A stretch of 64,000 nt of DNA from a virus. Location: positions 1 through 64,000 of the IMG/VR virus record IMGVR_UViG_3300035698_022014. One strand, 5' to 3'. The first letter of the stretch is position 1, and each line of letters opens with the position of its first letter. The position numbers were made by a program, and so were the translations under genes. Below, one piece after another: positions 1 through 7,446 of this stretch. A model generated the notes under the pieces. It was not told the DNA's origin. It ran no database searches and saw only the letters and a list, made by a program, of their open reading frames with translations.

Positions 1-670
1 CAATTCCCTGAGTCCCTTGTCTACCTTGAACGCCTTGGGTTCCAGTTGTTCCTTGAATACCTTGTGCACCCAAAGTACCATCTATACCCTGAACGCCTTG
101 GGTTCCAGTTGTTCCTTGAATACCTTGAATACCTTGTGCGCCTTGAATACCCTCTAAACCTTGAATACCCTCTAAACCTTGAATGCCTTGAATGCCTTGT
201 AACCCTTGCAATCCCTGTATACCAGTTGTTCCTTGTATGCCTTGGATACCTTGTGGGCCTCTAATGTTACCGACATTGATCCAACCACCACCATCGTAAA
301 CCCAAAGGTTTCCTGTAGCAGAATCTAATACAGAATCCCCTGTGGTAGATGAAGGGAAAGAATTTTCTAACGTGGCTTGTGGATCATTGGGCGGGTCAAC
401 ATTAACGTCTGCCACAGACCCAACTATGTTGATTCCTGGCCCAAATGTGCCCTGAATACCTTGAAGTCCTTGAATACCTTGAATTCCCTGAATTCCTTGT
501 GGACCAGGACTTACTAAATTCCAATCAATCCCGTCAGACAAACGTATTCGGCCATCGTCAGCATATACAATGGCACCTTCATTTATTGTAGCGTCCAACG
601 TTATTGGCAGGGCATATTTAATGGTCGGGCCAATTACTGAAACTCTACCTCTTATTGTTTTCATGGCCAT
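1..670 (-). CDS. Collagen-like tail fibre protein (partial, C-terminus outside window)
   Basis: The reading frame opens at ATG 670 (GGAGG 8 bases upstream) and runs off the left edge without a stop. The first ~50 residues are a non-repetitive head (MAMKTIRGRVSV...). Two runs of Gly-X-Y triplets follow, mostly GIQ, GLQ, GTT and GLE, separated by a ~70-residue globular segment containing GNLWVYDGGGWINVG. Gly-X-Y runs in phage proteins form collagen-like triple helices in trimeric fibres. It starts 3 bases after the stop of the upstream structural gene, so it belongs to the same late tail-fibre operon. Fibre function is inferred from the repeats and position; the receptor-binding end is not visible. 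Confidence 0.75.
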   Translation of the reverse strand, partial: MAMKTIRGRVSVIGPTIKYALPITLDATINEGAIVYADDGRIRLSDGIDWNLVSPGPQGIQGIQGIQGLQGIQGTFGPGINIVGSVADVNVDPPNDPQATLENSFPSSTTGDSVLDSATGNLWVYDGGGWINVGNIRGPQGIQGIQGTTGIQGLQGLQGIQGIQGLEGIQGLEGIQGAQGIQGIQGTTGTQGVQGIDGTLGAQGIQGTTGTQGVQGRQGTQGI

Positions 671-673
671 ATC

Positions 674-1126
674 TTAATCCTCCAAAAATTCTTCAGCTTG
701 GCCAATAGTGTATGAAACTGTTACATCAAGCGAGCCATTAGAGCTTGCTTTGACTTCAAGTAAGTCTCCATTGTAGAAAAACTGCCCATTAAGTGGAAAT
801 GCTAAAGAATCAAATTCTGGTATTGGTAAATTAGTAGCAAGAGAGAAAACACTATCTATGAGTGTGGGTGGGTTGGTTGAATAATCATTGAATCTGTATA
901 CGCGTATGTCGACAAAAACCGTACCTGATGTTTTATTGGATATTATTAACGGTGATATTACCTCTGCTATTCCAGGTGCAGCGATTACACTTCCTCCAAA
1001 AACCAACTCAGGGATTTCGAAGTTAGGTGCAGATATAATCGTCATGTAATTTGTTGTTAGTGTTCTACTAACAGCAACTGGTTTTGCGTCTGGTGACTGT
1101 GACGTTGCAACTGTATTAATTGTCAT
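674..1126 (-). CDS. Virion structural protein of unknown function (150 aa)
   Basis: The start overlaps the stop of the large fibre gene upstream (ATGA at 1123-1126), so the two are translationally coupled. The protein is beta-rich with many Ser, Thr, Val and Ile residues, no cysteine, no signal peptide and no membrane segment, which suits a small tail or fibre-associated component. I do not recognise a named family. Its place between two fibre genes suggests a fibre connector, chaperone or decoration protein; that is inference from context only. Confidence 0.6.
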   Translation of the reverse strand: MTINTVATSQSPDAKPVAVSRTLTTNYMTIISAPNFEIPELVFGGSVIAAPGIAEVISPLIISNKTSGTVFVDIRVYRFNDYSTNPPTLIDSVFSLATNLPIPEFDSLAFPLNGQFFYNGDLLEVKASSNGSLDVTVSYTIGQAEEFLED

Positions 1127-4100
1127 AACATTGCCCTACTGTTTGCAGCTCTACGAGCTAATTTTCTAACTGAAGCGGTGAACGGCCTACCTTCGAGACG
1201 GCCTGTTCTACCATTTATTTTTAAACCTCTTGCGAAGTATTGGTTGTTCAACTCATCTGCGCCAGACCATCTGACTCTGCCACCATCTTCTTGTGCTACA
1301 GATGCCGTAGCTGAAACAGGCTTGCCCAATCTTCTAAAGTTCAGCGGAAGTGCATTGACGTTCACGCCAGCACTCGCAAGGTTAAACTGGTGCGAAAGAC
1401 TTTCGACAAGGCTACCATAATTTATGATCATAGGACTTCTCAAATTTGCTATTAAAACATCATCAACCAATCCACTTAGCATGTTCTTTTCGCCGTTTGT
1501 CAAGCCGAGTCCATTATCGTCGTTATTTATAAAGGTTCTGATACGATTGAACGAATCTGTAAACGAATCTAAGATGGAAACATCGTTTGCTCCATCATTT
1601 TCCCAAACTGTACCGTTCCAATAGTAAACATCGCCCTGATATAAATTAGAATCTGAGCTGTATACTATATACGCATCGTCTATTTCAACGGTCGACCCCG
1701 CAGGAAGTGTTGCGACAGATTCGACACTTCCCACATATTTCAATCCTACCGTGTTAGGATTGAAAACAGAAAACACATGCGTGCCGTTAAATCTAAACAA
1801 ACTCGCTGCAAAAATACGTGTCCCTGTTTGCCTTCCTGTTCTAAAATCATTAGAGAAAGACGTGACAAGGTTGGCTGCGTCTCTTCTCGTTAATTCTTCG
1901 TCAATGAAATCGTATTGAGAATTAATGAATGCAATTGTATTTAATTCCAGAGAAGATTTGTTTTGTTCTATTGTTTCTCTTGCATTGGTATAGGTCGTTT
2001 CGACCCAATCAAAGACAGGTATGGCTGACGTTGGTATGACTGAAAGTGAATTTGACTTTATCACGTCCGCAATTATATCTACAAGAGCAATACACTTATC
2101 TGCTTCGGATTGTGTTACGGTCCCTGAAGCAACATCTTGTCCGCTATACGTCCCAAGAAGGATTGAAGAGCATATAGATCCTAATTCAGCAATTGCTCCA
2201 GCAGTAACCGATCTTTGATCGGCTGGAAGCTGACTTACCGAACCGATGAAATAGGCCTCTGCATTCACAATAGTTGCGATGTTTGTATCGTAATTTAGAT
2301 CGTGAGCGAGCCCATCGATAATATATCCCGTGTCGCTGCGGCACTTCGCTTCGTCATAAACCAACGTTGGAAAGTTGGTGTTGATCCATGTTATTGTTCC
2401 ATTTATAGCGGTTGTCTTGTTTGCTACAATCAGAGCTCTAGCTTGATCTTGGAGGACATTTCCTGTGCTTGAGAATGTGAGGTCATCTGCTGCAGAAATA
2501 CCGTTCTCAAGTATATCGATCGTCTCGGCAAACGAGGAATCTGTTCGTGCAACACTAGCTGGACTGTTTTCTAGTAAATCAGCTACGACAGACTTTAGGT
2601 AGGATATTGCGCCCGACGTCTCGACCAATTGGTCCTCGTACACAACACTCGCGCCTGCTCTTCTATATGAAAGACCGCTTGTTACTCCCCAATAGTTTGT
2701 TCCAAGAGTGACGTCATAACCTACTCCTCTTAGAATGTGGTGTACATCTCTTCTACATTTGGTTGAATTGTATGATGAAAACCCCTGAACATTTGTAAGA
2801 AAATCCCAAAGATCATCTACTATAATGTTTGAATTGGCTACTAGCGAATCGGCCAAATCAACATTTTGGAACAAGGTCGCAGCCGTCTCTCTAGGATTGA
2901 ACACAGGAGTGGAACCCTTAGCTCTCATTGATATGTCACCAAATTGAGTACCAGAGTTGTTTAGAGTAATCTGTCCGCCGTCAAGTGCATAGAATGAGCA
3001 CCGCGCAAAAATTGCAAGGGAGCTGATACCGTTAATACCTGCACCGTTTTTTGCCACATAGCCTATGCCGTTTTGTGTTCGTGGTGTGACACCAAATGCC
3101 AGCATATATGGGAATATAGAATCAGGATCTACTTGGGCACGGTCTGCAAGAATTGTACCGCCACCACGTCCAACATCTTTGTTAGGAAAATCTTCTTCGC
3201 CAACCAGATCTATTGTTGCGGAACCTCCTGAAGATGAAACTACTGTGGTCGCTGCCTCAAAGTCGCCGATGTTGTTTCGAATGTATATAATTCCCGAAGA
3301 TATCTCTACCGTCCTCGATACAATTCCTGATGCGCCGTTACTCGCTTCAATCACATCATTAGGTTCAAAGACGCCTATGATGTTGGAAATTGTAACTTCG
3401 TATCCCAAATCTTCGTTTGTCCCACGACTGTTAACAGGGTTTAGAAGTGGCTGTATCTCTCTTGCAAAATAGTTCGATATCTGACTACAGTCTCTGACGT
3501 ATGGAGAACGTATGACTCTTGTCCCAGGTCTAAATGCAAACGCAAACCCCTTAGAGGGATAATCAAAATTATCGACAACCAAGTTAAAAAACGAAAACCC
3601 TTGAACATAGCACCCCGATCCCAACAGTATGCAATTCTCTTTCTGGAATCCTGGATTCATAATTATTTTTGTAGCGTATTGACCATTTGTAGAAACAACA
3701 GTACAGTTGTCAGGTAAGGCTAGGTTACCATCTGTGTAATGGTCACCTGGCAATACAGTTATTGCTGTTGTAATTCCTGCAGCAGCAGATTGTTGGGCCA
3801 TCAATACAGCCTTTTCAAACGTTGCTACAGGTTCTAGGTAGCTACCTGAAAACTCATCATTGCCTTCGGTGCCTACATACACCTTATTAGATTTTTTTGC
3901 TGTTGAAGCAATCTCGTTGTACATTTGTGAGTATGTGATGGCGACTGTTTCGCCAAGTGTAACATCTCTTAGATAAAAGTAGTTGTCGCCTGACATGTCT
4001 TCTGAAAAAGTCTTACTGACGATTATACTCGGATCCACCAGTTCAGAATCAGTCACTGTTGATTCGGTGATTAGTGAATCAGATATAGCAACATTATCAA

Positions 4101-4299
4101 CAGGGATGTTTCTTATGTAGCCTGCTGCACCATCAATTTTAATTTCGTCGAAGATTTCCTGTTCAATAGCATTCACAAGCTCTTTTCTTGTAATGTTTTT
4201 TGTACCAAGATCGCCTGCCTCAACATCAACAGTCACAAAGAGGTCATTACTCCTCGTATTTGCACCTTCTTTTGGTAATAGTTCGGTTATTCTTGACAT
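1123..4299 (-). CDS. Large tail fibre / virion structural protein, right-handed beta-helix type (1058 aa)
   Basis: The N-terminus (SRITELLPKEGANTRSNDLFVTVDV, then a KNITRKELVNAI segment) resembles the attachment domain of tail fibres in cyanophage-like T4 relatives. From about residue 140 a 'YVGTEGNDEFSGS...P..TFEKAV' start leads into a beta-solenoid-like region with repeated short strands, as in pectate-lyase-fold fibre proteins. The second half is helical and Ser/Ala-rich, and the last ~60 residues are basic and Arg-rich. A GATAAATA late box lies 19 bases upstream and an AAGGG ribosome site precedes the start. It heads the 150-residue gene and the collagen-like fibre gene. Precise role unknown; adhesion is inferred. 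Confidence 0.65.
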   Translation of the reverse strand: MSRITELLPKEGANTRSNDLFVTVDVEAGDLGTKNITRKELVNAIEQEIFDEIKIDGAAGYIRNIPVDNVAISDSLITESTVTDSELVDPSIIVSKTFSEDMSGDNYFYLRDVTLGETVAITYSQMYNEIASTAKKSNKVYVGTEGNDEFSGSYLEPVATFEKAVLMAQQSAAAGITTAITVLPGDHYTDGNLALPDNCTVVSTNGQYATKIIMNPGFQKENCILLGSGCYVQGFSFFNLVVDNFDYPSKGFAFAFRPGTRVIRSPYVRDCSQISNYFAREIQPLLNPVNSRGTNEDLGYEVTISNIIGVFEPNDVIEASNGASGIVSRTVEISSGIIYIRNNIGDFEAATTVVSSSGGSATIDLVGEEDFPNKDVGRGGGTILADRAQVDPDSIFPYMLAFGVTPRTQNGIGYVAKNGAGINGISSLAIFARCSFYALDGGQITLNNSGTQFGDISMRAKGSTPVFNPRETAATLFQNVDLADSLVANSNIIVDDLWDFLTNVQGFSSYNSTKCRRDVHHILRGVGYDVTLGTNYWGVTSGLSYRRAGASVVYEDQLVETSGAISYLKSVVADLLENSPASVARTDSSFAETIDILENGISAADDLTFSSTGNVLQDQARALIVANKTTAINGTITWINTNFPTLVYDEAKCRSDTGYIIDGLAHDLNYDTNIATIVNAEAYFIGSVSQLPADQRSVTAGAIAELGSICSSILLGTYSGQDVASGTVTQSEADKCIALVDIIADVIKSNSLSVIPTSAIPVFDWVETTYTNARETIEQNKSSLELNTIAFINSQYDFIDEELTRRDAANLVTSFSNDFRTGRQTGTRIFAASLFRFNGTHVFSVFNPNTVGLKYVGSVESVATLPAGSTVEIDDAYIVYSSDSNLYQGDVYYWNGTVWENDGANDVSILDSFTDSFNRIRTFINNDDNGLGLTNGEKNMLSGLVDDVLIANLRSPMIINYGSLVESLSHQFNLASAGVNVNALPLNFRRLGKPVSATASVAQEDGGRVRWSGADELNNQYFARGLKINGRTGRLEGRPFTASVRKLARRAANSRAML

Positions 4300-4317
4300 G
4301 TGAGGCCCTTTTATTGG

Positions 4318-4325
4318 TATTTATC
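4318..4325 (-). promoter_or_regulatory. T4-type late promoter box GATAAATA for the 1058-aa fibre gene
   Basis: On the minus strand GATAAATA lies 18 bases before the ATG at 4299. It differs by one base from the T4 late consensus TATAAATA read by the gp55 sigma factor, which this phage encodes at 50313-50831. The transcript leader would be very short. Confidence 0.6.
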
Positions 4326-4380
4326 AACTACAAAACCACGTTCAACTTGAGATCTAATATTCTCACTGACTAGAAAGTTG

Positions 4381-4446
4381 CCTTCTAGTGAGCGAGTCGC
4401 CTTCTAGTGAGCGAGTCGCCTTCTAGTGAGCGAGTCGCCTTCTAGT
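4381..4446. repeat. 19-bp tandem repeat, three full copies plus a 9-bp partial
   Basis: The unit ccttctagtgagcgagtcg is repeated exactly at 4381-4399, 4400-4418 and 4419-4437, followed by ccttctagt at 4438-4446. It lies in the only non-coding stretch longer than 300 bases (4300-4605), between two groups of fibre genes and flanked by late-promoter boxes. The copies are identical, so the array is recent or maintained. Function unknown. Confidence 0.9.
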
Positions 4447-4471
4447 ATCACATCTTCTCTACATGCTAATT

Positions 4472-4486
4472 CCGCTGTTACAGCGG
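4472..4486. other. Short perfect hairpin (6-bp stem, 3-base loop)
   Basis: CCGCTG-TTA-CAGCGG is self-complementary. It lies a few bases downstream (minus sense) of the GATAAATA box at 4491-4498, so it would sit at the 5' end of that transcript. The same CCGCTGT/ACAGCGG core recurs in the larger hairpin at 50849-50885. Confidence 0.6.
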
Positions 4487-4490
4487 TTCT

Positions 4491-4518
4491 TATTTATCAC
4501 TTTATACAACTATTTATC
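4491..4518 (-). promoter_or_regulatory. Pair of late promoter boxes (GATAAATA at 4491-4498 and 4511-4518)
   Basis: Two identical minus-strand GATAAATA boxes are 20 bases apart between the stem-loop at 4533-4584 and the 19-bp repeats. They point toward the fibre gene starting at 4299, about 170 bases further on, where a third box lies. The triple arrangement suggests strong or layered late expression of the fibre operon. Confidence 0.5.
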
Positions 4519-4532
4519 AAAAATCGTCAATG

Positions 4533-4584
4533 CGTGCTGGAGGATTGGTCATCTCAAAAACATAATAATCAATCCTCCAGCACG
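4533..4584 (-). terminator. Long hairpin downstream of the Hint-domain fibre gene
   Basis: A perfect 15-bp inverted repeat (cgtgctggaggattg at 4533-4547 and its complement at 4570-4584) has a 22-base loop and begins 22 bases past the fibre stop at 4606. No T-run follows directly, so it may be a processing or stability hairpin rather than a classic intrinsic terminator. Confidence 0.55.
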
Positions 4585-4605
4585 TCGGTAGTTGCAACAA
4601 GCTGT

Positions 4606-5508
4606 CTACTCACGGTTGTGTGTTAGAATACTGTTTGCATAATAGGTGTGGTTACCATCGAGTATTAAGTTATAAACAGGTTGGTTTGACTCGCCCTTGT
4701 AAACTTCTATGCTCTTCAACTCAACCCACATATCGTCCTGTGTATATATCAGATTGCCAATTTCAAGGTCTACGACGTTCAAGTGTTTCATCGCAGGAAA
4801 CTGCCTTTGGAAGGTTTCTGATGAGTATGATCTCCATCCTTTGTTGGTATATATTGGGTGCTCTGGCGTTTTAAACTTTCCAGAACCATTTAATCCGATA
4901 ATGTCACGTCTGCCCAACATAGAGTGGTCATAAGCTAACACAGTGTTTAATTGATTGTATTGTCCAAGTACCACATCGCCTGTCAGCACATCTTCAATCT
5001 TTTTAACGGTACTGTCACTCATTGTAACAAGTGTACCTGCAACAAAGCAGCGTCGGTCTTCTTCTGGGCCTGGGGGAGGCTGGGCAGGCGGAGGAACATA
5101 CGCATATCTTGGAGGCTCAGCAGGTGGTGTGTTTGGCGCAAATACACCATATACAGTGCCACTGTTGTTTAGTGTTACAGGTATGCCTGCGATGGCAGCA
5201 CCTCCGACACCGAGTGTAGTAGTACTGCCGTTGGCGCCAGCAGTACCCCAACCACCACCACCGCCGCCACGTCTTCCTGAACCGCCCGACGTGCCTCCAG
5301 CGCCGCCGCTGCCACCATTGCCACCCCCCATAATTCGAGTTCCCAGCTCCGCCAACACCTGGTAGAATACGACCGCCACCGCCACCAGTGCCACCACCAT
5401 CACTCTTACGGCTACGGTCGACCGATACGCCTCCACCTCCACCTGCCCCACCACCAAAGCCTCCGCCTCCAAGATATGTAGCAGTGCCGTTACTTCCTGT
5501 CTGGCCAA
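4606..5508 (-). CDS. Glycine-rich tail fibre, C-terminal part with Hint (intein-like) domain
   Basis: This frame is open from 5508, but the meaningful part begins near 5330, where it continues the glycine-rich region of the 5117-6145 frame. After Gly-rich repeats and a Pro-rich linker (YVPPPAQPPP) comes a 147-residue Hint domain (about 5049-4609). It starts CFVAGTLVTM (nucleophilic Cys, block A), has TPEHPIY (block B, TxxH) and ends NHTYYANSILTHN plus RE, giving the His-Asn splice end. Hint domains cleave or splice themselves; with only two residues after the Asn, self-cleavage is more likely than splicing. The mature fibre would end in the Pro-rich segment. The upstream residues 1-60 of this frame are probably not translated. 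Confidence 0.7.
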   Translation of the reverse strand: MARQEVTALLHILEAEALVVGQVEVEAYRSTVAVRVMVVALVAVAVVFYQVLAELGTRIMGGGNGGSGGAGGTSGGSGRRGGGGGGWGTAGANGSTTTLGVGGAAIAGIPVTLNNSGTVYGVFAPNTPPAEPPRYAYVPPPAQPPPGPEEDRRCFVAGTLVTMSDSTVKKIEDVLTGDVVLGQYNQLNTVLAYDHSMLGRRDIIGLNGSGKFKTPEHPIYTNKGWRSYSSETFQRQFPAMKHLNVVDLEIGNLIYTQDDMWVELKSIEVYKGESNQPVYNLILDGNHTYYANSILTHNRE

Positions 5509-6145
5509 TCGCGCCGCCAGCTACCCCCCCCGAGAGCCAATTGTAGTTGTGTGCACCACCCCGACCCCCACCAGCTCCCCCGCCACCACCACTGAATATC
5601 CCTGAACCACCACCACCACCACCACCTGCAATAAACCCACCTGATGCGTTGATTATAGAAATGTTGTTGGACACGTTATTGATGGCAGGTCCGCCTGACT
5701 GGCCGCTACTACCAGATGAGGAATTGATACCTTCCCCACCATCCCCACCACGACCTATTATCAGTCCTCTGTTAATTATAGAAGATCCACTTGGTATATT
5801 TGATATTGTAAGTCCTGCAATGTCCACATTATCTGACCACAAATATACACCAGCTTCGACAGTGACAACAATCTGGGACCCGCCATCCCATCCCGCACTC
5901 AGAGCAATAGAGCGCAAATCAGCCTGTCGAATACTATTTCCAATTGAAAAGATGAACTGTTTGGCTGAACCGTAAAAATTAGAAAAGGATATTGGACCTG
6001 AAGTTGGCACAGTACTGTTAACAGATGAAACGGGAACCCTTGAACCGCCTTTGTAGTATTCACTAATAGAATGTGGCCTACCACCTCCAAACTCAGTTAC
6101 TATATCCGATTCAAATCCTAAGGTCCCTGAGCTCTTAACTGCCAT
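5117..6145 (-). CDS. Glycine-rich tail fibre, N-terminal part (frameshifted relative to its Hint-domain half)
   Basis: Residues 1-~120 form an attachment/beta domain (MAVKSSGTLGFES..., ISFSNFYGSAKQF). Long Gly-rich runs follow, as in phage adhesins made of polyglycine II helices. After about residue 271 the translation becomes Trp/Arg/Cys-rich nonsense, while the +1 frame continues GGGNGGSGG and on to the Hint domain. The switch lies at a six-G run (5324-5329, coding strand GGGGGG); with five Gs the two halves would be one protein of about 512 residues (4606-6145). An eight-G run lies at 5524-5531. The start overlaps the end of the S74 fibre gene. Either an indel, a programmed +1 shift or tract-length variation explains it. 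Confidence 0.7.
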   Translation of the reverse strand: MAVKSSGTLGFESDIVTEFGGGRPHSISEYYKGGSRVPVSSVNSTVPTSGPISFSNFYGSAKQFIFSIGNSIRQADLRSIALSAGWDGGSQIVVTVEAGVYLWSDNVDIAGLTISNIPSGSSIINRGLIIGRGGDGGEGINSSSGSSGQSGGPAINNVSNNISIINASGGFIAGGGGGGGSGIFSGGGGGAGGGRGGAHNYNWLSGGVAGGAIGQTGSNGTATYLGGGGFGGGAGGGGGVSVDRSRKSDGGGTGGGGGRILPGVGGAGNSNYGGWQWWQRRRWRHVGRFRKTWRRWWWLGYCWRQRQYYYTRCRRCCHRRHTCNTKQQWHCIWCICAKHTTC

Positions 6146-7265
6146 TTTTCAGCTCTACAATCTGTTGGCTAAGTTCCTTAATGCCCTCGATAAGTAAACC
6201 TACGACGTTGCCATGTCTGACAGCATAATACGTCTCAAGATCATCGTCTACCTGGTATACAGCTTCAGGAAGAACCTTTAACAATTCTTGGGCAATTACC
6301 CCTGTCATTGGCGTTTTGTTGTCCTTGTAGTTAAAAGTGTACCCGTTCAATTGAGCAATCTTGTCCATTGCCTTGTCAATTTTCACCACATTCTCTTTTT
6401 TCCGCAGGTCAGACACAGAACCAAACGCTGTAATATCGCCTGTCGTAACAAAGTTTCCTGACAATGAATTCCCGTTATTTGATAGGTTGCCTAAACCTAC
6501 TTGATTTGGAACGTGTGTATGTGACGTGTTCGCCTTGCCGTCAATCGCAGTTTGCAATCCTGTGACGTTAGCTATAGTGTGTACGTGAGCTGTATTCGCC
6601 TTGCCATTGATTGTGGCTTGTAATCCAGTAACTTTGGATATATTAATGTCTGGAATTCTAGCGACAACAAAAACACCACTTGTGATTTTGCTTGTAGGCA
6701 AATCAGGAACGTTTCTTGTATTGAGAATCCCCGTGGTCCCAATGTTATCTGGATTAATGTTTGTAATTGACGCTCCATCGCCTTGGAGTGCTGAAACGAC
6801 CAATGTTCCAGCTTGTGTAATTCTAAGTTGGGGATTGGCGCTGCTGCCTGTTCTTATTATAAAAGGAGATGTCGAATCGGACGTCTCTGTTGCTATTTGC
6901 CACGACCTGTTTGCACCGTTGATAATGTTGATAATTGGTCTAAAGCCGACATTTGTTTTTAGCTCAAAAAGACTTTCTACTGTGCCAGGAGCATTTATTT
7001 TAATAGGTGAGTTCACGTTTACAAATTCAGTAGGGTTTGCATTGTTACTAATTGCACCAACAAGTACACTACCTACTGTTACACCATCAGCAACAATTTC
7101 GTCTACGTTAAATGTGCCCTCAAGAGCTAAATTACCAATTCTCGGCACAGGAGTTCCTGCAACAGCAAGTAAAGCGCTGTCGTTAATCACATCGACCAAC
7201 TCGTTGGTTCGGCTAAGCCAAATTTGGAAGGTGTCTGAAATTACAATTCGGTCAATGGTTGACAT
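6135..7265 (-). CDS. Tail fibre with C-terminal S74 intramolecular chaperone domain (376 aa)
   Basis: Residues ~280-376 match the peptidase S74 / intramolecular chaperone family (SDLRKKENVVKID, then TGVIAQELLKVLPEAV and RHGNVVGLLIEGIKELS). This domain trimerises the fibre and then cuts itself off before the Ser of the Ser-Asp pair (S285-D286). Two near-identical repeats before it (VTGLQ..I.GKANT.H.H) carry HxH motifs at 227-229 and 249-251, like the metal-binding HxH motifs of the T4 gp37 fibre tip. An exact TATAAATA box is at 7308-7315. The stop overlaps the start of the glycine-rich fibre gene. Fibre identity is secure; the receptor is unknown. Confidence 0.85.
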   Translation of the reverse strand: MSTIDRIVISDTFQIWLSRTNELVDVINDSALLAVAGTPVPRIGNLALEGTFNVDEIVADGVTVGSVLVGAISNNANPTEFVNVNSPIKINAPGTVESLFELKTNVGFRPIINIINGANRSWQIATETSDSTSPFIIRTGSSANPQLRITQAGTLVVSALQGDGASITNINPDNIGTTGILNTRNVPDLPTSKITSGVFVVARIPDINISKVTGLQATINGKANTAHVHTIANVTGLQTAIDGKANTSHTHVPNQVGLGNLSNNGNSLSGNFVTTGDITAFGSVSDLRKKENVVKIDKAMDKIAQLNGYTFNYKDNKTPMTGVIAQELLKVLPEAVYQVDDDLETYYAVRHGNVVGLLIEGIKELSQQIVELKNGS

Positions 7266-7269
7266 TTAA

Positions 7270-7446
7270 TTACCTGCTCTCTATTTTTGCAACTGTCAGT
7301 TCTATTCTATTTATACACTCTCCAAGGGTCCTGACCTCGTTTCTTAGGTCACGCAATTCTTTTTCTCTTTTTTTCTCAGCTTTATATCTCTTGAGCTCCA
7401 TCACATCTGTCTCTAAAAGAGCTCTTGAAGTTGTGTCTCTAATCAT
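7270..7446 (-). CDS. Small coiled-coil protein (58 aa)
   Basis: ATG at 7446 overlaps the TGA of the giant baseplate gene (ATGA), and the frame ends at TAA 7270-7272. The protein is highly charged and predicted helical (KRYKAEKKREKELRDLRNEV) with a heptad pattern in the second half (VRTLGECINRIELTVAKI). Tight coupling to the structural genes supports it as real. It could be a small trimerising connector or fibre chaperone. No family is recognised. Confidence 0.6.
   Translation of the reverse strand: MIRDTTSRALLETDVMELKRYKAEKKREKELRDLRNEVRTLGECINRIELTVAKIESR
7308..7315 (-). promoter_or_regulatory. Late promoter box TATAAATA for the S74 fibre gene
   Basis: An exact match to the T4 late consensus on the minus strand, 42 bases before the fibre ATG at 7265 and inside the end of the small coiled-coil gene. 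It would give the fibre genes their own late transcript in addition to read-through from the baseplate operon. Confidence 0.6.

Noticed and set aside
46-264. Plus-strand repeat ORF rich in Leu, Glu and Tyr at the left edge
   Set aside because: It is the antisense shadow of the collagen-like Gly-X-Y repeats.
1-265. Possible CRISPR-like or minisatellite array
   Set aside because: The repeats keep a 9-base triplet-codon period and an open reading frame encoding Gly-X-Y, with no unique spacers.
5547-5975. Plus-strand proline-rich ORF opposite the glycine-rich fibre
   Set aside because: It is the complement of Gly codons (GGN/NCC) and has no ribosome site; the minus-strand fibre explains it.
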